64,000 nt of DNA from JADJVL01 sp039812765 (GTDB lineage Bacteria; Acidobacteriota; Holophagae; Holophagales; Holophagaceae). Below, one piece after another: positions 18,996 to 26,748 of this stretch. The stretch lies in assembly GCA_039812765.1 (NCBI GenBank), contig JBDIBF010000007.1, positions 1-64,000 on the forward strand. The letters are read 5' to 3'. Under the pieces are notes generated by a model. It ran no database searches. It was not told the origin of the DNA and saw nothing but the letters and a program-made list of their open reading frames with translations. Each line of letters starts with the position of its first letter. Within the stretch, counting starts at the first letter, position 1. Position numbers and translations under genes: made by a program.

Positions 18996-20312
18996 TCAGT
19001 CCTTGTGCCCGCCTTCGGCGGCCCACTTCTCGAGCATGTCGGTGGTGACCGACTTCGGACGCTCGAGGGGGTACTGCAGGGCGCGGTCCCAGGTGAGATT
19101 GGCCAGCACGCCCAGGGCGCGGCCGACGCCGAAGAGCACGGTGTAGAAGTCGTACTCCCGCAGGCCGTAGTGGTACTGGATCATGCCGCTGGCGGCGTCC
19201 ACGTTGGGCCAGGGGTTCTTGGTCTTGCCCTGCTCGGCGAGGACCTTGGGCGCCACGTGGTAGATCATCGCCACGAGCTTGAAGACCGGATCGTTGGGCA
19301 GGTGCTTCTCGGCGAACTTGAACTGGGCCTCGAAGCGTGGGTCCGTGCGGCGCAGCACGGCGTGGCCGTAGCCGGGGATGACCTGGCCGCTGTTGAGGGT
19401 GTCCCAGAGCGCGGCGCGGACGTTGTCCTCGGTGGGCTCGGCGCCCGCCAGCTTCTCCTGGAACTTCAGCACCCAGTCCAGGACCTCCTGGTTGGCCAGG
19501 CCGTGGAGCGGGCCCGCGAGGCCGTTCAGGCCGGCCGACAGCGCGTAGTAGGCGTCGCTCAGGGCCGAGCCCACGAGGTGCGTGGTGTGGGCGCTGACGT
19601 TCCCGACCTCATGGTCGGAATGGATGATGAAGTACATCCGCGCCACGTCGTCGTAGGGCTTCTTGAAGCCCATCATGTGCGCGAAGTTGGCGCCGAAGTC
19701 CAGCTTGGGGTCGGGGCTGATGACGTCGCCGCCCTTGTACTTGAGGCGGTAGATGAAGGCCGCGATCTCCGGGAGCTTGGCGATGAGGTCCGTGGCGTCG
19801 TCGTACATGTACTCCCACGCCCGGTCCTTCTTGAAGCCGTGGTGGTAGAAGTGGGTGAACTTGCTCTCCCGCTGCATGGCCAGGATGGCGGTGCTGAGCA
19901 TGACCATCGGATGCGTGTCCTTGGGCAGGGCGCGCAGCACGTCGAAGACGTAGGGCGGGACCTTGGCGCGGTACTTGAAGTCCGCCTCGATCTCCGCGAT
20001 GGCGTCGGCGTCCGGCGCCTCGCCGGTGAGCAGCAGGTACCAGAAGGATTCCACGGTCGGGTATTCGCCGCCGGGGGCCGCCGGCAGGGCCGCGAAGGTC
20101 TCGGGGATGTTGAGGCCGCGCAGGCGGATGCCCTCCAGCGGATCCAGGTAGCTGATGTCGCTGACCAGGCACTTGATGTCCCGGGCGCCGCCGATCACCT
20201 GGCCGATGGTCACCTTGTCCACCACCACGTCGCTGAACTCCTTGGTGAGTTTCGCGGTGCGGGGGCGGTGGGCCTCGATCTTCTCCTTGAGCTTGTCCTT
20301 GAGCTTGGTCAT
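18996..20312 (-). CDS. gltA: Citrate synthase, eukaryote-like type
   Basis: 438 residues. Condenses oxaloacetate and acetyl-CoA to open the TCA cycle. Active-site segments are HSDHEVGNVSAHTTHLVGSA (catalytic His), GPLHGLANQEVL (His) and the Asp near the C-terminus in KNPWPNVDAASG. The PGYGHAVLRRTDPR, NYGLREYDFYTVLFGV-like and RALQYPLERPKS stretches match the mitochondrial enzyme much better than the E. coli hexameric type; Geobacter is known to carry such an enzyme. The ATG at 20312 follows GGAGGAGGAG; an upstream ATG at 20345 overlaps a TAGCAT box (20344-20349). A divergent gene starts 200 bp away. Confidence 0.94.
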   Translation of the reverse strand: MTKLKDKLKEKIEAHRPRTAKLTKEFSDVVVDKVTIGQVIGGARDIKCLVSDISYLDPLEGIRLRGLNIPETFAALPAAPGGEYPTVESFWYLLLTGEAPDADAIAEIEADFKYRAKVPPYVFDVLRALPKDTHPMVMLSTAILAMQRESKFTHFYHHGFKKDRAWEYMYDDATDLIAKLPEIAAFIYRLKYKGGDVISPDPKLDFGANFAHMMGFKKPYDDVARMYFIIHSDHEVGNVSAHTTHLVGSALSDAYYALSAGLNGLAGPLHGLANQEVLDWVLKFQEKLAGAEPTEDNVRAALWDTLNSGQVIPGYGHAVLRRTDPRFEAQFKFAEKHLPNDPVFKLVAMIYHVAPKVLAEQGKTKNPWPNVDAASGMIQYHYGLREYDFYTVLFGVGRALGVLANLTWDRALQYPLERPKSVTTDMLEKWAAEGGHKD

Positions 20313-20401
20313 GGATCTCCTCCTCCGAAATCTCGAACCTTCCATGCTAGCGCGGCAGCCAGCCCGGACCGGCCCGACCTGGAGTCAGGCGGGCGGCCCG
20401 C

Positions 20402-20407
20402 TACACT
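20402..20407 (+). promoter_or_regulatory. -10-like box (TACACT)
   Basis: CTACACTGG lies in the divergent gltA/20515 interval and fits the local -10 pattern (TAnnnT followed by GG). No clear -35. It would give a leader of about 100 nt for the exported protein gene. Confidence 0.3.
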
Positions 20408-20514
20408 GGCGCGATGGTAGCCCCGATGCCCCCCCGCCGCCGGTCACGAAGGCCCCATTCAAGGCCCTCCCGAGGGCTTGTGATGGCCATCACCCGGGGC
20501 CGGGAGTCCCGGCG

Positions 20515-21477
20515 GTGAGGGCCGCGGCGATGCTGCTGGCGGCCGGGCTCCCCCTCGCCGCCCAGTCCGGCGAACCTGCCACGCCCCGGCCCAACCGGGT
20601 GGCCTGGTTCGCGGTCTTCCCCGAGCCGCTGCCCGAGGGCCGCACCACCCTGGCCCTGGAGGCCACCTCCCAGTTCCTGCGCCCGGACCGCCAGGACAGC
20701 TCCGACGCCCGCACCGTGGCCCGCCTCGACGGCGAGGAATGGCAGCTCACCGGGGACCTGGCCCGGGAATTCGGACCCGGCCGCCTGAACCTGCGGCTGC
20801 GGGTGGTGAACCGCAGCGGCGGCTTCGCCGACCAGGCCTTCGTCTCCTGGCACACGGCCTTCGGCATCCCCAACGGGGGCCGGGAGCTGGCGCCGAAATT
20901 CCAGTTCCTGTACCACCTGGAGCGGGACGGGAAGGTGGTCGCCGACCTCCGCCACGCGAAGACCCAGCTCCTGGACGCGGACCTGGCCTACGTGGTGCCC
21001 TTCGGCACGCCGGAGCTGGGCGGGCGCGCGGGGGCCTCGGTCCAGCTCCCGAACGGCAAGCGGGACGACTTCTCCGGCAGCGGCGGCACCGACGGGATCC
21101 TCGGCGCCATGGGCTGGGCGCGCGTCGGCCCCTTCCGCGGCTTCGTGCAGGCCGAGCAGGTTTTCCTGGGCATCAGCGCCTCGAATCCCTACCGCGCCGT
21201 GCTGGCCCGCACCCGCTTCGTCCGGGGCTGGGCGGCCGTGGGCGTCCAGGGCACGGGGCCGGGCTTCTGGCGGGGCCTGGGCCTGGAGATCAGCCTGGCG
21301 GCCACGGAGAGCCCCTACGCCGCGAAGGTGGGCCGCATCGACCGGGCCGGCTGGCAGCAGCACTGGATCCTGAGCCACCGCGCGCTGCCCCGGTGGCGCT
21401 TCGGCATCAGCGAGGAGGCGGGGACCTACACGGCGCCGGACATCACCGCCTTCGTCAGCTACCGCTTCGGGTCCTGA
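20515..21477 (+). CDS. Exported protein of unknown function, DUF3187-like
   Basis: About 320 residues from a GTG with CGGGAG upstream; an ATG at 20530 is the alternative. A short signal peptide (AAAMLLAAGLPLAAQ) precedes a beta-rich body with alternating amphipathic strands (RLNLRLRVVNRSGGFADQAF, WHTAFGIPNGGRELAP, TAFVSYRFG at the C-terminus). The terminal phenylalanine-containing strand and the strand pattern suggest an outer-membrane barrel or barrel-like protein. It resembles proteins labelled DUF3187, but I give that label with caution. Divergent from gltA and 48 bp upstream of lysS, which has its own promoter-like box (TAGACT, 21497-21502). Confidence 0.65.
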   Translation: MRAAAMLLAAGLPLAAQSGEPATPRPNRVAWFAVFPEPLPEGRTTLALEATSQFLRPDRQDSSDARTVARLDGEEWQLTGDLAREFGPGRLNLRLRVVNRSGGFADQAFVSWHTAFGIPNGGRELAPKFQFLYHLERDGKVVADLRHAKTQLLDADLAYVVPFGTPELGGRAGASVQLPNGKRDDFSGSGGTDGILGAMGWARVGPFRGFVQAEQVFLGISASNPYRAVLARTRFVRGWAAVGVQGTGPGFWRGLGLEISLAATESPYAAKVGRIDRAGWQQHWILSHRALPRWRFGISEEAGTYTAPDITAFVSYRFGS

Positions 21478-21496
21478 GGCCGGCCCGGGGAGCCTG

Positions 21497-21502
21497 TAGA
21501 CT
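21497..21502 (+). promoter_or_regulatory. lysS -10-like box (TAGACT)
   Basis: TAGACTGG 24 bp before the lysS start, then CGGAG and ATG. The same arrangement is found before pruA (TAGACT at 28608-28613) and the PPIase gene (TAGACT at 46894-46899). Confidence 0.45.
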
Positions 21503-21525
21503 GGAGGGTCCGGTCCGGAGTCCCC

Positions 21526-23292
21526 ATGCAGCCCGACAATCCCTATCGCCAGGCGCGCCTGGACAAGCTCGAGAAGCTCAAGGCGCTGGGGATCGATGTC
21601 TGGCCGCGCAAGGCGGTGCGGGACCGGAGCCTGGCCGAGGCCCGGGCGGCCTTCGACCCGAAGACCGGGGAGGAGCTGGAGGCTGCGCCCGTGACCGTCT
21701 CGGTGATGGGCCGCGTCACGGCCTACCGGGACAGCGGCAAGACCTGCTTCCTGAACCTCATGGAAGGGGGCGTGAAGCTCCAGGTCTACGCCCGCAAGGA
21801 CGCGCTCTCCGAGACGGAATGGGAGATCGTCCGGCTGCTGGACCTGGGCGACTTCCTGAGCGTCACCGGCACGATGATGCGCACGAAGACCGGGGAGCTG
21901 ACGGTGAAGGCCTCCGCGGTGCAGTTCCTCACCAAGGCCATGCTGCCCCTGCCGGAGAAGTGGCACGGCCTCCAGGACAAGGAGCTCCGCTACCGCCAGC
22001 GCTACCTCGATCTCGTGAGCAATCCGGAAGTGCTGGACACCTTCATGACCCGCTCCAAGATCCTGGCCGGCATTCGCCGTTTCATGGAGGAGGCCGGATA
22101 CCTCGAGGTCGAGACGCCGATGATGCAGCCCATCCCCGGCGGCGCGACGGCGCGGCCCTTCATCACCCACCACAACGCCCTGGACATGCCCCTCTACCTG
22201 CGCATCGCGCCGGAGTTGTACCTGAAGCGCCTCATCGTGGGCGGCTTCCCCAAGGTCTTCGAGATCAACCGCAATTTCCGCAACGAGGGGCTGAGCGTCC
22301 GCCACAACCCCGAGTTCACGATGATGGAGTTCTATTCCGCGGGCGAGGACCTGCGGGACATGATGGTGCTCACGGAGAACCTCTTCGAGGCCATCGCGAG
22401 GCAGTGCGGCGGGCCCGAGGATGGCATCGTCCGGCCGTGGAACGGGCAGACCATCAGCTACCAGGCGCCGTTCCGTCGGCTCACGCTCAAGGACGCCATC
22501 TCGGAGTATGGCGGCCTCGAGCGCAGCCTGCTGGAGGACGAGGCCAGCATCCGCCACTTCGCGGCCAACGCGGGCGTCGAGGACCTCGACAAGAAGAGCG
22601 CCGGCGTCCTGCTGGGCGACCTCTTCGAGCACTACGCCGAGCACCACCTGATCCAGCCCACCTTCATCACGGACTACCCGATCGAGCTGAGCCCGCTCAC
22701 CAAGACGCTGCCCGGCAATGACCGCTTCGTGGACCGCTTCGAGCTCTTCATCGGCGGCATGGAGCTGGCGAACGCCTACAGCGAGCTGAACGACCCCATG
22801 GAGCAGCTGGGCCGCTTCATGAGCCAGATGCAGGAGCGCGAGGCCGGCAACGACGAGGCCATGATGCTCGACCAGGACTTCATCAACGCCCTGGAGCACG
22901 GCTTCCCCCCCACCGGCGGCGAAGGCATCGGCATCGACCGCATGGTCATGCTCATGACCGACAGCGCCAGCATCCGGGACGTGATCCTGTTCCCGCTGAT
23001 GCGGCCTCAAAAATTCGTTTTTAGTCTGAGCTTTCCAAAAGACATTAGAATAGGGCAACTGATTGAATTTAAATTCAATAAATATTTAAGTACGCCAATT
23101 TATGCGACGGTAGGGGATCAGAAAGATCTTATTGTTGTCGATGGTGTCAAACATAGATTAACACAATTTACTCATAAATTGCTAAGCGAGTTTCCCGAAA
23201 TCCCAAAGAACAATGCTGTAATTGTAAATGCTGAAGTCGACATTGCCTTCGAAAGTTATTGGTTGCAGTCTTCGGAGAGCAATGATCGATGA
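21526..23292 (+). CDS. lysS: Lysyl-tRNA synthetase with foreign AT-rich C-terminal extension
   Basis: 588 residues. Class II synthetase. The OB-fold anticodon domain covers about 55-150, class II motif 1 is in VETPMMQPIPGGATARPF, motif 2 in FEINRNFRNEG, and motif 3 in GGEGIGIDRMVM. Bacterial LysRS normally ends a few residues after ILFPLMRP, as E. coli LysS does. Here, from about 23007 onward, codons and base composition turn AT-rich and the frame runs about 94 residues further (FVFSLSFPKDIRIG... to SSESNDR). That tail has no similarity I recognise to LysRS. Either it is the 3' remnant of a foreign gene captured in frame or a real added domain. The catalytic core is complete, so the enzyme should work. 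The next gene overlaps or starts 38 bp downstream. Confidence 0.92.
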   Translation: MQPDNPYRQARLDKLEKLKALGIDVWPRKAVRDRSLAEARAAFDPKTGEELEAAPVTVSVMGRVTAYRDSGKTCFLNLMEGGVKLQVYARKDALSETEWEIVRLLDLGDFLSVTGTMMRTKTGELTVKASAVQFLTKAMLPLPEKWHGLQDKELRYRQRYLDLVSNPEVLDTFMTRSKILAGIRRFMEEAGYLEVETPMMQPIPGGATARPFITHHNALDMPLYLRIAPELYLKRLIVGGFPKVFEINRNFRNEGLSVRHNPEFTMMEFYSAGEDLRDMMVLTENLFEAIARQCGGPEDGIVRPWNGQTISYQAPFRRLTLKDAISEYGGLERSLLEDEASIRHFAANAGVEDLDKKSAGVLLGDLFEHYAEHHLIQPTFITDYPIELSPLTKTLPGNDRFVDRFELFIGGMELANAYSELNDPMEQLGRFMSQMQEREAGNDEAMMLDQDFINALEHGFPPTGGEGIGIDRMVMLMTDSASIRDVILFPLMRPQKFVFSLSFPKDIRIGQLIEFKFNKYLSTPIYATVGDQKDLIVVDGVKHRLTQFTHKLLSEFPEIPKNNAVIVNAEVDIAFESYWLQSSESNDR

Positions 23293-24303
23293 TTTATTTA
23301 CCAAGAATTATTAATTTAATAAATGAAGTAATGAAAAATAAGATGTGGGTACTGATGGCTTTGCCTTTACTGTTTTCATGCAATCGACGTTCACACGTTC
23401 AATTTTCTAATCCATACTCTATTACTGTAGATTCCGAAAATAATATTTATGTACTTGATTGCACATCTGTCATTCGAAAAATTCAAAAAACCAGTGTAAA
23501 CACAATGTTTGGAAGACATGGATACCTTCCGGAAAATGAAATAATTCAGATTATTTCAATAGATGTAAATACTATTATTGCGATCCACCGTACATTTATC
23601 GAATCGATTTCCCAAGATGGGAAAACTAAGTTAATTGCAGGAGACAAAAAATTTCGGGGGTTTTCCGAAGCGACCGGCGGGGAAGCTCGTTTTGGTTGGA
23701 TCGGGGAAGCTGTGGTGACAAGTTATCACTCGATTATTATTATAGACTATGATAATAAAGCAATCAGAGAAATTATGTTAGATGGGAGCAATAAAATAAT
23801 TTGCAAAAATAGAATTACTTTAAACAACGGTACTTCGATAGAGATAAAACCTGAGTTATTGGCAATAAATCAAAAAACAAATGATCTATATTTCGACGAT
23901 GGGAGTATCAACGCGATAATAAAACTTGATCGGAAATCAGGAGTTTTTTATTTGATTGCATCACATCCAAAAACATACGATGGTTATTCGGCAGATGGCA
24001 TTGTTAAACCATATAAAATGCTAGTTGCATCAGATGATAATTTGGTTCTTGGTGGGAATGGGGTATTGATTAAGCTCTCATTGAGTGGCGTTCAACAGTT
24101 GTGTGGTCGCCAGGGTGAGCTTGATTTCCGAAATGGAGACCCTAAAACCACTAGACTTAATGGCTTTATTGACTTTTGTGTTTATAATAAGAATGAATTA
24201 TTGCTTTTAGATTCGCATGCTATTAGAAAAATGGATCAAGCAGGGAATACTACGACGTTGATTGGGAAGCCTGGTAGTCCCGGATGCTGGGAGTAATCAA
24301 AAC
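23007..24303 (+). other. AT-rich genomic island, lysS 3' end to degT start
   Basis: Base composition changes abruptly from GC-rich to AT-rich at about 23007 and back at the degT start codon; two sampled 60-base lines (23281 and 24001) have 10 and 20 G/C bases. It contains the lysS tail and one lipoprotein gene, both on the plus strand. TCAAAA occurs at both edges (23007-23012 and 24297-24302). Removing the interval between these would join lysS to degT in frame without a stop, so a clean target-site duplication is unlikely. No integrase, transposase, tRNA or terminal repeat is visible. An assembly chimera must be excluded. Confidence 0.85.
23331..24296 (+). CDS. NHL-repeat-like lipoprotein in AT-rich island
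   Basis: 321 residues if started at the ATG at 23331. The start at 23289, which overlaps the lysS-tail stop (ATGA), adds 14 residues and is a plausible coupled start. The N-terminus MKNKMWVLMALPLLFSC is a lipoprotein signal with the acylated Cys at position 17. The body has NHL-type propeller repeats: SNPYSITVDSENNIYVLD, GGEARFGWIGEAVV with IIIIDYDNKAIREI, and a C-terminal AIRKMDQAGNTTTLIG. Such propellers bind proteins or glycans at the surface; the target is unknown. Its codons are AT-rich, unlike any neighbour, which points to recent transfer from a low-GC organism such as a member of Bacteroidota (inference). Confidence 0.75.
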   Translation: MKNKMWVLMALPLLFSCNRRSHVQFSNPYSITVDSENNIYVLDCTSVIRKIQKTSVNTMFGRHGYLPENEIIQIISIDVNTIIAIHRTFIESISQDGKTKLIAGDKKFRGFSEATGGEARFGWIGEAVVTSYHSIIIIDYDNKAIREIMLDGSNKIICKNRITLNNGTSIEIKPELLAINQKTNDLYFDDGSINAIIKLDRKSGVFYLIASHPKTYDGYSADGIVKPYKMLVASDDNLVLGGNGVLIKLSLSGVQQLCGRQGELDFRNGDPKTTRLNGFIDFCVYNKNELLLLDSHAIRKMDQAGNTTTLIGKPGSPGCWE

Positions 24304-25428
24304 ATGCCTGTCCCCATGCTCGACCTCTCCATCCAGAACCAGGCCGTGAAGGCCAAGGTGCTCGAGGGCATCGCCGGCCTCATCGACCGCTCCTCCTTCA
24401 TCCTGGGCGAGAACGTGAAGGGCCTCGAGGCCGAGATCGCGGCCTACGCGGGGGCGAAGCACGCGGTGGGGATGAGCAGCGGGACGGACGCGCTGCTGGT
24501 GGCGCTGATGGCCCTCGACGTGGAGGCCGGCGACGAGGTCATCGTGCCCACCTTCACCTTCTTCGCGTCGGCGGGGGTGGTCTCGCGGCTCGGCGCCAGG
24601 CCGGTCTTCGTGGACCTGGACCCCGAGAGCTTCAACACCACGGGCTGGCAGGTGGAGGCCGCCATCACGCCGCGCACCAAGGCCATCATGCCGGTGCACC
24701 TCTTCGGCCAGCTGGCGGACATGCCCGCCATCCTCGAGGCCGCCGCGGCCTTCGGCATCCCGGTGATCGAGGACGCCTGCCAGTCCATGGGCGCGAAGGG
24801 CTGGGGAAAGAGCGCCGGCCAGTTCGGCGACATGACGGGCTACAGCTTCTACCCCACGAAGAACCTCGGCGCCTTCGGCGACGCGGGCCTCACGATGATC
24901 CGCGACGACGAAGCCCTCGCCGCCCGCGTGCGCCGCCTGCGAGTCCACGGGATGGAGCCCGTCTACATGCACCACGAGGTGGGCATGAACGGCCGCCTCG
25001 ACGAGGTGCAGGCCCTGGTGCTGCGCGCCAAGCTGGAGATGCTGGAGGGCTGGCACGAAGGCCGCCGGAAGCACGCCGCCTGGTACCACCAGCGCCTCGC
25101 CGCCCTGGACGGCGGGCCCATCGCGCTGCCCAAAGAAGTCGTCCCCGACGGCCGCCACATCTACAACCAGTTCACCCTCCGGGTGAAGGACGGCAAGCGC
25201 GACGCCCTCCAGGCCCACCTCAAGGGCCTCGGCATCGGCAGCGCCATCTACTACCCCATCTGCCTCCACGAGCAGCCCTGCTTCGCCGAGCTCGGCTACA
25301 AGAAGGGGCAGTTCCCCGAGAGCGAGAAGGCGGCGGCGGAGGTGCTCAGCATTCCGGTGTATCCCGAGATGACCGAGGGGATGCTGGAGGATGTGGCGAA
25401 GGGGATCGAGGGGTTCTACAAGGGCTGA
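24304..25428 (+). CDS. DegT/DnrJ/EryC1/StrS-family sugar aminotransferase
   Basis: 374 residues. PLP enzyme that aminates nucleotide-linked keto-sugars for surface glycans. Core motifs: GMSSGTDALLVAL (phosphate site), VPTFTFFAS, PVHLFGQLADM, EDACQSMGA and FYPTKNLGAFGDAG, whose lysine binds PLP; then GMNGRLDEVQA and SAIYYPICLHEQPCF near the C-terminus. Length and motif order are standard. The ATG at 24304 lies exactly where the AT-rich island ends, and its ribosome site (GGGAG at 24288-24292) is inside the island, so its original upstream region has been replaced. An ATG at 24316 is the alternative start. Confidence 0.9.
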   Translation: MPVPMLDLSIQNQAVKAKVLEGIAGLIDRSSFILGENVKGLEAEIAAYAGAKHAVGMSSGTDALLVALMALDVEAGDEVIVPTFTFFASAGVVSRLGARPVFVDLDPESFNTTGWQVEAAITPRTKAIMPVHLFGQLADMPAILEAAAAFGIPVIEDACQSMGAKGWGKSAGQFGDMTGYSFYPTKNLGAFGDAGLTMIRDDEALAARVRRLRVHGMEPVYMHHEVGMNGRLDEVQALVLRAKLEMLEGWHEGRRKHAAWYHQRLAALDGGPIALPKEVVPDGRHIYNQFTLRVKDGKRDALQAHLKGLGIGSAIYYPICLHEQPCFAELGYKKGQFPESEKAAAEVLSIPVYPEMTEGMLEDVAKGIEGFYKG

Positions 25429-25470
25429 GGCCCATTCGAACCCTTCAATCCGCAGGCCTTCGGGGTTGGG

Positions 25471-25753
25471 GTTGACCTTGAACAGGCATCCTTTCAAGGC
25501 ATGGTTCGCGATGTGGGCGAACCATGCCTTGGAAGGGTGCGGGCAAGCGAGAGCGCGCCAGGTTGGGTCGGAGTCCCGATTCCGTGGCACGCCGAGATGG
25601 TGGGCCGGAACCTGGTGTTGCAATCGTCCCTCCCGTGATGCCTCCTGGCCAGGGGATGCCTCATGGCCCTGGCGCGCTCTCGCTTGCCCGCACCTCGCTC
25701 AAGCCCAGCCAAAAGGCGGCTGGGCTTGAGCGAGGTGCCTTGTTAAGGTCAAC
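25471..25753. repeat. Paired long-hairpin element R1
   Basis: Occupies most of the 403-bp gap between degT and the exonuclease. It has outer inverted repeats GTTGACCTT (25471-25479) and AAGGTCAAC (25745-25753). Hairpin A is a 15-bp perfect stem (25495-25509 with 25517-25531, 7-base loop). Hairpin B is a 21-bp perfect stem (25690-25710 with 25718-25738, loop AAAAGGC). A 26-bp perfect inverted repeat (25537-25562 with 25668-25693) lies inside. No credible protein is encoded. After it, 25745-25792 has a six-base periodic stretch (GTCAAC-like units). Confidence 0.8.
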
Positions 25754-25831
25754 TTCCACGTCAACATCAACGTCAACATCGAGGTCAAAGTCCACAGCCC
25801 AAGGCCGCTCCGACGCCCAGGAACCTTCCCC

Positions 25832-26668
25832 ATGCTTCGCCCCCCCTCAGAACGCACCCTCTGCCTCTTCGACTGCGAATGGGTCCCCGATCCCGCTACC
25901 GGCCGCCGGGTCTACGACCTACCCGCGGATCTGCCCGATGCGGAGGTGCTGGGGGTCATGTGGCGGGAGGGCGGCGCCACCGAAGCCGATCCCCGGCCCT
26001 ACCTGAAAACCACCCTCTGCCGGGTGGTCAGTCTCGCCGCCGTGATCCGGGAGACGGACGGCCGGGACGTGAAATTGCGGCTGTTCTCCCTCCCGGAGAA
26101 GTACGAGCCCATCGACGAGGGCGAGCTTCTCGCGCGCTTCCTGGGCTACCTCGCTGACAAGCACCCGCAGCTCGTAGGTTTCAACAGCCGCGAGGCCGAC
26201 CTGCCCATCCTCGTGCAGCGGGCCATGGTGCACGGGCTCTCGATCCCCGGCCTCGGCCGTCCCGGCGACCACGTGAAGCCCTGGGAGGCCGGCCCCGACT
26301 TCTTCAACCGCTTCGGCAACCAGCACGTGGACCTCCGCGAGATCCTCACGGGCTTCGGCAAGACTTCGGCCCGGCTCCACGACCTCGCCACCGCCTGCGG
26401 CATCCCCGGCAAGCTCGGCACCGACGGCGCGTCGGTGGTGGACCTCTGGGTGGCCGGCGACATGGCGGGCATCGTCCGCTACAACCTCTTCGACGCCTGC
26501 ACGACGTACCTGCTCTGGCTGCGGGCCATGACGCTCGCGGGCTTCGTCAGCCCCGAGGCGCGGCTGAAGGAGGAGGCGAGCTTCCGCGGCGTGCTGGAGG
26601 CCAAGGCGGCGGCCGACCCGCCCTTCGGGGTGTACCTGGAGGCGTGGGCGCGGCTGGGTCGGGGGTGA
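25832..26668 (+). CDS. Predicted 3'-5' exonuclease related to PolB exonuclease domain
   Basis: 278 residues. DnaQ-like fold: motif I is LCLFDCEWVPD (Asp and Glu metal ligands), motif II the VGFNSREADLPILVQRA region with its Asp, motif III YNLFDACTTYLLWLR with Tyr and Asp. Internal FNRFGNQHVDLREIL and LHDLATACGIPGK are characteristic of the PolB-related exonuclease group (DNA_pol_B_exo2-like). It should degrade single-stranded DNA or RNA 3' ends; cellular role unknown. The gene stands alone between two hairpin elements (R1 and R2). Catalytic residues look intact. Confidence 0.85.
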   Translation: MLRPPSERTLCLFDCEWVPDPATGRRVYDLPADLPDAEVLGVMWREGGATEADPRPYLKTTLCRVVSLAAVIRETDGRDVKLRLFSLPEKYEPIDEGELLARFLGYLADKHPQLVGFNSREADLPILVQRAMVHGLSIPGLGRPGDHVKPWEAGPDFFNRFGNQHVDLREILTGFGKTSARLHDLATACGIPGKLGTDGASVVDLWVAGDMAGIVRYNLFDACTTYLLWLRAMTLAGFVSPEARLKEEASFRGVLEAKAAADPPFGVYLEAWARLGRG

Positions 26669-26748
26669 GGGGCCGGCGGGGCGGGGTGGCGGTCCGATAT
26701 GGGTCGAAGGGGGGAGCGACCCACCCCTTCCCAGGTCCCGGCCACTCC

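Noticed and set aside
20401..23058. Very long antisense open frame opposite the exported protein gene and lysS
   Set aside because: It is a shadow caused by high GC at third codon positions. Its composition is Val-, Gly-, Leu- and His-rich without any domain, and the plus strand holds well-supported genes.
23007..24302. TCAAAA at both island edges as a target-site duplication
   Set aside because: Excising one copy would leave lysS fused in frame to degT with no stop, which is an unlikely ancestral state. Six bases can match by chance in AT-rich sequence.
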